This document shows positions 54,881 to 64,000 of a stretch of DNA of 64,000 nucleotides, in pieces (position 1 is the stretch's first letter; each line of letters opens with the position of its first letter). The stretch spans positions 3,100,001 to 3,164,000 of the forward strand of contig JAGTJL010000002.1 of NCBI GenBank assembly GCA_020746875.1. Reading direction: 5' to 3'. The notes beneath the pieces were generated by a model. That model saw nothing but the letters and a program-made list of their open reading frames with translations, ran no database searches and was not told the DNA's origin. The position numbers were made by a program, and so were the translations under genes. The DNA comes from Rhexocercosporidium sp. MPI-PUGE-AT-0058. Taxonomy: Eukaryota; Ascomycota; Leotiomycetes; Helotiales.

Positions 54881-57800
54881 ATGTCCGTCTCTGAGGATTT
54901 GATCGATTTCGAGATCATCGAAAACCAAAAGGAAAACATACAATCATTACCCGGCGGTCGATCAGCGCGCGCGCTGGCTTCTATGTTTTCCCCCTCCCCC
55001 CTCCACAAACTCGCGACACCAACACCTTCTGACACGAAGAACCTCAACGATGTTATGCGAAATGAATACGAAAAAGAACTTCTCAATATTTCCGAGTCGG
55101 ACGACCCTCTGGACATCTATGACAGATATGTACGGTGGACTCTCGACGCGTACCCCTCTGCGCAAGCAACACCAGCGTCGCAACTTCTTCCTCTGCTCGA
55201 GCGCGCAACCAAGACGTTTCTCACATCTGCACAATATAAGAACGATCCACGGTATCTGAAGCTATGGCTATCGTACATCCGTTTCTTCTCTGATGCACCC
55301 CGCGAAACCTTTGCATTCTTGGCCCGTCACAACATTGGAGAGGGGTTGGCATTGTTCTACGAAGAATTCGCAGCATGGCTAGAAGGTGCAGACAGATGGA
55401 CTCAAGCAGAAGAAGTATACACCATGGGAATTGAGAAGGAGGCGAGACCTACCCCGCGACTGCTTCGAAAATACAGCGAATTTCAACAACGATTCGCTCA
55501 GAGACCTGTGGATGTGAATGAGCCATCGTCCCCAGCACTACCCACAGTCCGGCCTGCACTTGCTGCCAAAATCGACCCATTCGCAGCCGCTGCCCCCAGA
55601 GATCCTCAAGCACCGAGGCCTAATTCTGGTGTTGGAGGAACAGCAAAGAGTGGTCGACAGAAACTTACCATCTTCTCGGATGCAGACAACCAATCACCTC
55701 CCCCAGGATCTAGTGGGTCAACAAAGGGCTGGGAGAGTATTGGATCGCTGGCAGATCGCAAGAAAGAAAATGTGATGGAACCAAAGCCATGGGTCGGAGA
55801 GACCTTGAAAGCTGGTGGGAAGAAGAGCAGTACTAAAATGGCGGTGTTCAAGGACGAGGTGGGCTTTACTTTTTCTTCCCCTCTTCTTGCAAATATTGAT
55901 GATCACAGGACTAATGATTGTCGGTTACGGCGTTTTGTATTTCAGTCTTTACCACATTTCGATTATCCACAAGTTACAGACCCTGCGAAGCAACAAGTGA
56001 CCGTGAATCAAAAAGGAAGAACGGAGCGAATTCATGTTAACCTTGAGGCCATCTACCCTTCCCCAGATATCGTTGGTTCGGAGTTGAGTTTGGAAGAGTT
56101 GAGAGCGGACTGTCGAGGCTGGCTCTCCAAGGTTTGGGAACAGGAGATAGTTGTCAAGGATATTGAGATACCTCTAGGCTCTCCAGGTAACCAGGGAGGA
56201 GCAGATGTAAATCTGGATGAAGTCATCCGAGAAGTCTCGGAAAAACTTGTAATCACTCGTGACCCGCCAGCATTGGACGAGAATGGAGCTGCCAAAGAGC
56301 CAGCACGAGAAGGAAGAGGAAGGAGGATGAAGATTAAGGAAGTTAACGAGACACAAATCAGTAAGTCACAAACCAGTGCCTCTACCTCTATTGCTAACCA
56401 AACGTAGTCAAGGCGAAACTGTCGTCGCCTTCCGGCCCCAAGATGAAGAAGCGAAAAGCATCCAAGGAACAAACAATGACCCTGCATACACGAGCCGCGA
56501 CTGATGATATTTACGATCTTTTTAGCCAACCTTTACCAGCACCCGAGGACGAGGAAGAAGAAGAGGAAGAGGATGAAAGTGATGATGATGATGACATGAC
56601 CGATGGAGATTACACCAGTGGGGGTGAGAGCACTGGTACAGGACGGCTCATGACTACAAGTGAAGCTGGAGACGATGAAACTTCGGATGTGAAGAGCGTT
56701 AGTGAATGGTCCGAGTTCACCGCCAGGAAACACATCCCTGATATCGAGGACGATGACGATGAAGATACCCGAGCCTCCAAATTCTCAGAAGCCGACGATG
56801 AAGCGTTGGAAGCACTCGAAGTGCAAATTCCAGGAGATGAAAACCAAGACCCTGATGTCATCACACCAATATCGCCCGAACTTCCATCCATAGCCCGGAC
56901 CTCATTTGTGCCAATACCCCCTGAAGATTATGAGCCGCCTTTGCGCCCATACAGAGATGCTGCCCAAGTATCGCAGAACAGACTTCCCTTCATGACACCA
57001 ATTGCCGAGAAGACCGAATCTTCTCTTGGACTTCCGACAATGCGTCAAGACAAGGATTACTTTATTTCGAAAACACCCAGCAAAGAGAACGGGTCCAAGA
57101 AACCATCTGTGCGACTGGGTGATGGCCTCGGCAGCAGTCCATTCAAGGAAATTGTCAATGAATCACAACCGATCGAAAGAATTGCCCCACCTCAGCTCGG
57201 TAAGAGCGCAAAGAACAAGACAACTGCTATCGCAGCCAAGGTTCAAGCAAGCGGTGGGCCTCTAGCAAAAGAGATTGCCTTCAAAGGCCCAATCATCAAA
57301 GACGCCCAATGCAACCCGGTAGACGACTACACCAGAAATATGATCTTCGAATCGCTGCAGCCACCTCTTACCACCTATGATGGATACTTCGACCACAAAG
57401 ATGAAAGCCTGGGACGGACTGCTGAGATCAAAAAATACGCCAAGGCAGCCTCGAAAATGCACAAGAATGCCAGCGAGAAGACATCCACAAACTTAGCTAT
57501 GCCACCTATTTTGCGATTCCCAGGAGTCGAGAGGCAATACATGGTTAAGCGAGAACTTGGAGCCGGTGCCTTTGCACCCGTCTACCTACTCGAGAACATC
57601 GCCGCAAACGAAGAAGAGGAGAACGATGAGAATCAAAACCCTCAAATGGGAAAAGGAGCATTCGATGCCTATTCGCGAAAAAATCTCGAAGCACTTAAAA
57701 TGGAAGACCCACCATCAGCTTGGGAATTTTATATGATGCGGCAAGCGAAACGACGTCTTGGTGTTTCTCGTGCAGCAGAAAGCGTGATCAACGTCTACGA

Positions 57801-58599
57801 GATGCACCTCTATGCCGACGAATGTTACCTCATCGAAGAGTTTCGCGACCAAGGAACCCTGCTCGACGTGATCAATCTCGCACGTATGGAGACGAAGCCC
57901 TCAGCTGCTGGACCAGGTGTCATGGATGAATCTCTAGTTATGTTCTTCGCGATTGAGCTCCTCCGCACTATCGAAGCTCTTCACTCTAAAGGCATTCTCC
58001 ACGGTGATCTCAAAGCAGACAACTGTCTCGTTCGACTCGACCAGATCCCCGACTCCGACGTCTGGTCCCCGAAATACCGCAAGGATGGCACGGGTGGTTG
58101 GAACAAAAAGGGTGTCGCGCTCATCGATTTCGGTCGTGGCATCGACATGAAAGTCTTCCGTCCTGACGTTCAATTCATTGCGGACTGGAAAACAGGTCCA
58201 CAAGATTGCGCAGAGATGCGTGAACTTCGCCCTTGGACTTATCAGATTGATTATCATGGCCTTGCTGGAATCATTCATTCGATGCTCTTTGGCAAATACA
58301 TCGACACCATCGCTGATAAAGGCGCTGGTCTAGGCGCTGCATCCAACAAGACATGGCGGATCAAAGAGAGTCTGAAGAGGTACTGGCAGACAGATATTTG
58401 GGGGAGTGTTTTCGACCTGTTACTCAACCCTGGTAGTCATGTTGAGGGCGAGGAGGGGACGAAGTTGCCTGTTCTGAAGGGTATGAGAGGTGTTAGGAAG
58501 AGTATGGAAGTTTGGCTGGAGGGGAACTCAGAGAAAGGGTTGGGACTACAGAGTGCGCTCAGAAAGTTGGAGATGGGTTTGGGTGCGAAGAAGAAGTGA
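54881..58599 (+). CDS. BUB1: Spindle checkpoint kinase Bub1 with Mad3-like N-terminus
   Basis: Kinetochore kinase of the spindle assembly checkpoint. Model: join(54881..55858,55946..56360,56408..58599), 1194 residues. The ATG at 54881 is used; the frame is open upstream only through a TTG. A KEN box lies at residue 17 (NQKENIQ), followed by the Bub1/Mad3 TPR region (about 45-175: DPLDIYDRYVRWTLDAYP, RYLKLWLSYIRF). A second KEN lies in TPSKENG. The middle is acidic and disordered. The kinase domain (about 840-1190) has the Gly loop KRELGAGAFAPVYLLEN, Lys in LEALKMEDPP, catalytic HGDLKADNCLVRL near 996 and DFG in LIDFGRGID, so it looks active. Intron 1 is 87 nt and stop-free. Function is firm. 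Confidence 0.92.
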
Positions 58600-60096
58600 A
58601 ATATTGTTAGTACTAGGGAAGGAGGAAGGCGGTAATGATTGCATGACTGGCGTTATTTTTTGGGGAGGCTGTTCAGGCTTGTGGAGTTGGACAGTGTCGT
58701 TTTTGAGAGTATATACAAGGCTTCAAGGTAGTTCTATGGCATATTAACATATCTGTATCCACTTCCAAGACTCTGTGTATGCTTTCTTACGATATTTCTC
58801 CTATCTTGCTCATTCAACTGGACCTTGTATGAAGTTATGTGGAATATTTAAGCACTGTTCAAACATGCTTCATTGCTTCGTTATAGATAAGCCATTTGGC
58901 CACCGATACATTCATGGTATCTTGGATGATACCTGGACCTCTGGGAAGTGTACCCGTTCACGGCAGTAATTGTCTCTTGGGGATTGCACAGGAGCGAATT
59001 CAAGATCACGAATATTCCATGACAACTAACAGACTTAAAGGGAGATTGGCAATGCCAGATATCGATAGAGATGACAGCACGAAGCACATCGACAACACCA
59101 CTTATTCCCACATGCCACTTAAAACGCAAAGCTGACTGATTATCTCCTTCAAGTATGCGCAATACCTTTTATATACTCTTCCTCCATTTTGCTCAACCTG
59201 TCCCCATTTCCGCCCTAAACGTGATGAACAATCGAACGTCAAGTTCGTGGCGACAATACCAAGCTCTGCCTCGTCAATTGCGATTTCCTGCGCTCGATTG
59301 TTTGAGTATGGTGTGGCAGGTGACTTTTATAGCCCTCCATGGTTCAGCTTCTAATCACTTACTTAACCTTCGAGAAATGGAGAAAAGAAAAGAGTAAAAT
59401 CCGTTCAAGTCGCTAATTAGCACAAATATCAATATGCCAACGAATACAATCTCGTCCTCTATATCTATACAACTTCAACATGTAGATAATCTGGTCTTCT
59501 TGGGTTCTGGATTCAGGGCAAATTTATATGTTTTCTGACTGAAAGATACATTTATAGCTGCGCACGGTTGTGTCAAACGGACGAGCTCCACGCTTGTGAC
59601 GGTGAAAGTGCTGGATAGATGACAATGAGTGTTGGAATGACAAAAAAACTTCACATCTACCAGATAAGACGGAGAGTTGCCATTGTTGCGCTTGCCTAAT
59701 TTTGAAGTACACTTAATTACAGTATGAGAATCACACTATTTTGGCGTAAAGAATTAACCAGCAAATCCGCTCCACAATTGCAGGTATAGGGCTTCGCAAA
59801 CAACTCTATCTCGAATTTGCCGCCGTGAGAGGGAGATGAGCAGAGATGTGTTTTATACAACATAAGTCTCAAGTGAGAGGATTATTCACTGAAAGTGTAG
59901 GTTGGATCAACCCGGCGTGCCCCAGCAAATGAGCGGAAGCTTTCTTCACAAGTACCTAGACACTATACAAAAGCCACAGCGTCTTCTAACCAGAATGAAT
60001 CTCGTAAAGATTGAACAAATAGGATCCATATATCCAACCAGTTACTTCGAGAATAGAACCGAACAGTCAAGACCCAACGCCAGCCCGCAAAGGCTA
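58600..60096. other. Convergent intergenic region, about 1.5 kb
   Basis: 3' flanks of BUB1 and of the Zn2Cys6 gene. Only frames under 100 codons on the plus strand. No repeats or RNA genes are recognised. Confidence 0.5.
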
Positions 60097-63000
60097 TCAC
60101 TCAACGCCAACACTTGCCATAATATCATCCTCTCCAATCTCCTCCCAACTCGCGTCACTTACACCGTCCACATCCGTATCAGCATCCTCACTTTCCCCAT
60201 CAACCTCACTCCCCTCTTCCCCACTGACATCAACCTCCACCCTAAAGATCCGACACCCCATATTCTTCTCCGTAACAACCCCCATCATCACCCCACACTC
60301 CCTCATCTTCTCATCCAACTCCCCCAGAACCGCCAAAGCGCCTACACCTGCCAACTCACCACTACTAGTCCCAATCACGATTCTACCAATCCCGTAAGAA
60401 ACCGCAAACCACTCGAGGATAGACGAGCAGAGCGAGAGCAGCGAAGATTGGTACTCTGGTTTGAGGGAGAGTGTGGTGTTAGTACCATTCGCGATAGATT
60501 GCTGGTATAGATTCTCCATCACGGCATAGCGCGCGATGATGTGTACGATTTCTTGGAGGTGGGAGAAGGTGGTTTCAAGGATGCTGATGGCGCTGGGGCA
60601 GAGTGGTGAGTTGCTATTGAGGACTTGGCCGAATATCTGAAAGGGGGTATTAGTATTCCCTTCTGATTGGAACATTAGGGGAAAGGAACTTACATTCAAG
60701 AAAACAGACACGCAACTCCAACCTAATGTTGCCGTTTGCAGACCCAGACGTGCATCTACGGTCATTAAGATTCGTACAATGTCACCTCTCAGAATGAGTA
60801 AATCTCTCAGTTCGGGCCGATCTTCGTGTAATGTCGAGCCTGCGATCCCTAGTGGTCTGACGAGATCGACTACACGTCTGCAGATTTCTTCATCAGAAGG
60901 ACATTGATAAGGCGAGAGTCCCATCTCGGATTGAAGGGCCGAGTTGAGTATGGTGAATACTGGAGACTGTGGAGCTGATGCTGCAATGCATGAGATGTAG
61001 GCTTGCCACCAAAGACGGCTGTTTTGAGCAGGTGATAGCATGGGGTGCGACCAAGCTAGTTCGATGTCTCTGCTATTGTTGGGTTTCGAGCTCAAAGGGG
61101 CCGATGGTGGAGGAGGAACTGCTGGGCCTGATGGGCGCGTAACGACTTGCCCAGCGGCTAAGTTGAAGTTTGTTTTCGCCAGTTTCAATTTTTGGGCGTC
61201 CATTGGTACTTTGGTGGCTATATCTTCGGCGGAGTATAAATCATCTTCGGCGGAGTATAAATCATCTTCGGCGTATTTCACGCGTAGAGGGAGACCATCG
61301 CTCGACTCTCTCTTCATTCTCGTCCCATGTGATAGATAGTCTGGGACTTCTTCCCCTCTCGCTGAATGCTCTTCGGTTCGGAGACTACTCAAATCCCTAT
61401 TGGATGCCTGTCTGCTTGGTAATTCAGGAGTCAAAGTACTCGGTTCGCCCGAGACAAGTTGCTTCTCGAGATGTTGTCTTGCTACCCGTCGTTTGAGAAT
61501 GCGATGAAATTGTTTGTTGTTGATGTAAAGCGGCTTTTCCTTAATATCCGCAGGTGCACTTGCCATGTTCAGGGAAGGAGAATCAGGACCGGTTGAAGAT
61601 GGGCCAATCATGTAACGAGTCTCGTGGGAGAATACGGGAGGATCGAAGTTGAAGTCACCACTGCTCTCACCCTGCTGCAGGAAGGAGTCGAAGTCGAAAT
61701 CTTGCAATACATCATACATAGCGTGGTCTCGTCGCTCTGGTGGTGGATGGCCATGACCGTGGCTACTGGACGATAGACCTGCACCTCTTTCTATCTGGAG
61801 AATTGGGTTTCTGATATGTGTAGGTGCCCGCTTCTTGGCATCAATTCCATCAGCACGGTACATCATCTCCCTCTTCGGATTTTGACGGCAATTCATGTTT
61901 GTCATAAGGGACATTTGATAGTCCGCTAGTGCTTTCTGATCCGCATCGGAAGATTGAACTGGGGACTTGAACTTGCGATCCGGGTCAAGCTTGAGCAAGA
62001 TGGTTACTGCTTCGTCAGCAGTCTTTTCGTTCTTAGACATTTGATCTCGGTTACTGTTCTGCTGATTTCGCTGGTTCTGTATATTTGCGACTGCTTGGGC
62101 CTGTTGCTGTTGATGGAACTGGTCTGAAGGCCTCGTCCTTACCCGCGGCTTGTTCTCTAGAATTGTCTCACAGGAGTGCGGCTGCTCTCTGATAGGAAGT
62201 ACTGACTCGGTCAGATGATTTCCTGCTTCGATCGCGGAAGTCAAAGATGAGGGTGGTCCGACTGAGGGGTTTGCATTCCCGCTCAAGCTGAATGCTTGAT
62301 TGTCCATCGCTTGCCGAACTATCATTCGACGCTTCTTGTTCTGTTGCTCAAGTAGCATGAGTTGCATCTGATAGTCCTGCAGATTATGGTTGGCGCCCCC
62401 GGGTGGGTGTGTATGGACCGGGTTGGAAGTCTGTGCCATCTCATATGAAAATGATGGTCTAGTGGGTGTAGTAGGGACTTCATCCATTAGTGACTCTACC
62501 TCAGAACGTTGCATGGTCGAATCAGTAATACTTGTCCAACCGCGATATTGTCCAGATGGAGCCTTTTGTGCAGAGTCTAATTCAGAGAGGCTATTTCTGC
62601 GTGCTGGGGTTACTGCTCGTCCTTGTCGGGTTCGTCTGAGTTCCCGAAGCTTCTCCTTCTTGGCGAGAACTTCTCTTCGTCTCTTCTCAGCAGCATTAGA
62701 CACTGGGCCTGATACTGAAGTTTGAACAGCGATTATTGAAGTGCCTCCGTGGACATTTGGCGAAGGAAAGGCTGGAACCTGCGGCGGAGGCGTCGTCGAA
62801 GGTTCCATAGGTTGATACGTTCCACGCTCCATTACTGTTGTACCATTTCCCGATTCGCTTCTATGGTTGGAGATGGGAAGAAGAGATGCCTCCTTTGTGG
62901 TGTTACTCATCTCGAATAAGAGGAGTTCCTCGTCATAATCTTTTGGACCTGGAAGCGAGATAGCTGTGGGGTATCTCGAGGGCTCGTTGCTATCTTTGTA

Positions 63001-64000
63001 GAAGCATTTAATAGGAGGATATTGTCTTGCGCACTGGTCGCACGGCCTATCTCTTGTTTTATTACACTGGCAAGCAAGCATTAGCAATACCATTTTCGAG
63101 TGAGATGGGGATGGGGATGTCTACTTTCTGCTTCCGCCTTTGGCACTCGAAACAAGCTCCCTCAGGGCTATAGCGCTGTTTCTTCACATGAGATTTAGCA
63201 GAAACTGGTTCTTGTGTTTCTGGTACATTTGGAGAACTCTCAAAATCGCCAATTTTCCTGCGCAATCTCCTTCTACCAGATGCTGAATCGTCTGCACGCT
63301 CTGCATCCAAGCCTTGATCATCAACACCTTCTACACCATGTTTGAGATTTTGCGCGGGAGCTGAAATGCCACTGGGTGGATAGGGCTCCCCCTCGCTCCT
63401 GAAGTGATTTTTCGATTCTGCGTTTCGACTTTCGCTACCACTCCCTTTGAAGGAGGACCACCAAAGGTTTTTAGGACCCCTGAATAAGGTCGCCTGGTCC
63501 ATCGGTCGAGGGAGTGACGGTGTTGCGCTGGATCCCAAAAGTGGCATATCAACTTCCATATCTTCCTCCTTGAAAGCAGATATATATGAATTTGTATCTA
63601 CCGAGCGCTCTGAAAAGCCCTCGAAAAATAAGCTGGGGACCCGGTGTGCCTCTAAATTTTTGAGGACTGGTGGATTCGGCTCCGGTGATTCAGTCATCAC
63701 ACTGTCACCGACCGCGTTACTGAGCAAAGCCGCGCCAGAGGGCGGTGCTTTTGGACGTGATGGGTATACACAGAGCTGCCCGCTAGTTGCACATCTTGAA
63801 GAAGTCGAAGCACCGTCACACTTAGAATCATCAGACTTTAGACAGGATTCGCATTTTGTATTTATCGTCCAGTTCTGTGATGGAGACTTCTGTGTCTTCA
63901 CGGGCAATCTCGTCTTGGTGTCAGTTTCCCCAAAAGTGTGGATGTTTTGTTGGCCATAGTCAAACCTAGTGTCATAACCTCCATCTAGGAATGAATGGAA
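60097..64000 (-). CDS. Zn2Cys6 transcription factor, 5' end outside the window
   Basis: Fungal nuclear regulator. Visible exons: complement(join(60097..60636,60694..63066,63125..>64000)). The frame is open upstream of 63907 to the window edge, so the N-terminus is missing. Intron 63067-63124 splits a zinc cluster: CFECQRRKQK joins CNKTRDRPCDQC and then a final C (CX2CX6CX7CX2CX8C), an intact Zn2Cys6 site. About 230 residues earlier a second cluster, CESC...C...C...C (63795-63852), resembles the same motif but lacks one Cys. The long middle is Gln/Ser-rich and disordered, with KRRREVLAKKEKLRELRR. The C-terminal 350 residues look like the regulatory part (QIFGQVLNSNSPLCPSAI). The second intron (60637-60693, 57 nt) is stop-free. 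It is over 1,230 residues. Target genes are unknown. Confidence 0.82.
61223..61273. repeat. 21-bp tandem repeat inside the Zn2Cys6 gene
   Basis: The unit TCTTCGGCGGAGTATAAATCA occurs twice in a row and a third copy starts at 61265. On the coding strand it encodes a seven-residue unit, YSAEDDL, repeated before YSAEDIA. The exactness of the copies suggests recent slippage or unequal exchange. Confidence 0.85.

Overview
The window is nuclear DNA of a filamentous ascomycete (Pezizomycotina). The evidence is short GT-AG introns with CTAAC-like branch sites, pyrimidine-rich leaders, and fungal families such as Zn2Cys6 factors, DUF1772 and DUF5672 proteins, a GT71 mannosyltransferase, a Bub1 kinase, a thiazole synthase with a eukaryotic TPP riboswitch, and a cytochrome P450. 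Wording of several proteins suggests Leotiomycetes, but that is inference. No bacterial-type operon, CRISPR array, rRNA or convincing tRNA was seen.

Layout: 0.1-1.9 kb alternative NADH dehydrogenase with an in-frame stop before its conserved C-terminus. 2.4-4.8 kb sparse region with a possible small Cys protein and an unrecognised gene built of two related modules. 5.2-6.0 kb SDR. 7.1-8.5 kb WDR5/Swd3-like protein, divergent from an Isc1-like phospholipase C (8.9-10.4). 10.8-12.3 kb GT71 mannosyltransferase. 12.6-13.6 kb DUF1772 membrane protein, divergent from a 1300-residue SNF2 ATPase (14.2-18.1). 18.8-19.5 kb Zim17-like mitochondrial zinc protein, divergent from cullin-3 (20.4-23.3). 24.1-26.0 kb nucleoside hydrolase in seven exons, one of 8 nt. 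26.6-27.2 kb PYM, divergent from a five-exon QCR9 (27.5-28.0). 28.6-35.2 kb UBR1 with an apparent frameshift. 36.1-37.2 kb THI4 with its riboswitch. 38.3-39.9 kb APN1. 41.0-42.9 kb proline-rich ORF and an unrecognised three-exon gene. 43.6-44.8 kb MDR oxidoreductase. 45.4-46.5 kb ankyrin protein. 48.0-48.7 kb decayed phosphotransferase pseudogene. 49.6-50.7 kb DUF5672 protein. 52.1-53.8 kb P450. 54.9-58.6 kb Bub1/Mad3 kinase. 60.1-64.0 kb Zn2Cys6 regulator that runs off the right edge.

Most of the window is ordinary housekeeping: ubiquitin ligation (CUL3, UBR1), respiration (NDH-2, QCR9, Zim17), chromatin and checkpoint (Swd3, SNF2, Bub1), DNA repair (APN1) and thiamine synthesis (THI4). There is no single biosynthetic cluster. 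Accessory character is strongest at 2-5 kb and 45-54 kb. All splice sites were assigned by eye from reading-frame continuity and family motifs. Models whose exon phases sum correctly are given high confidence.
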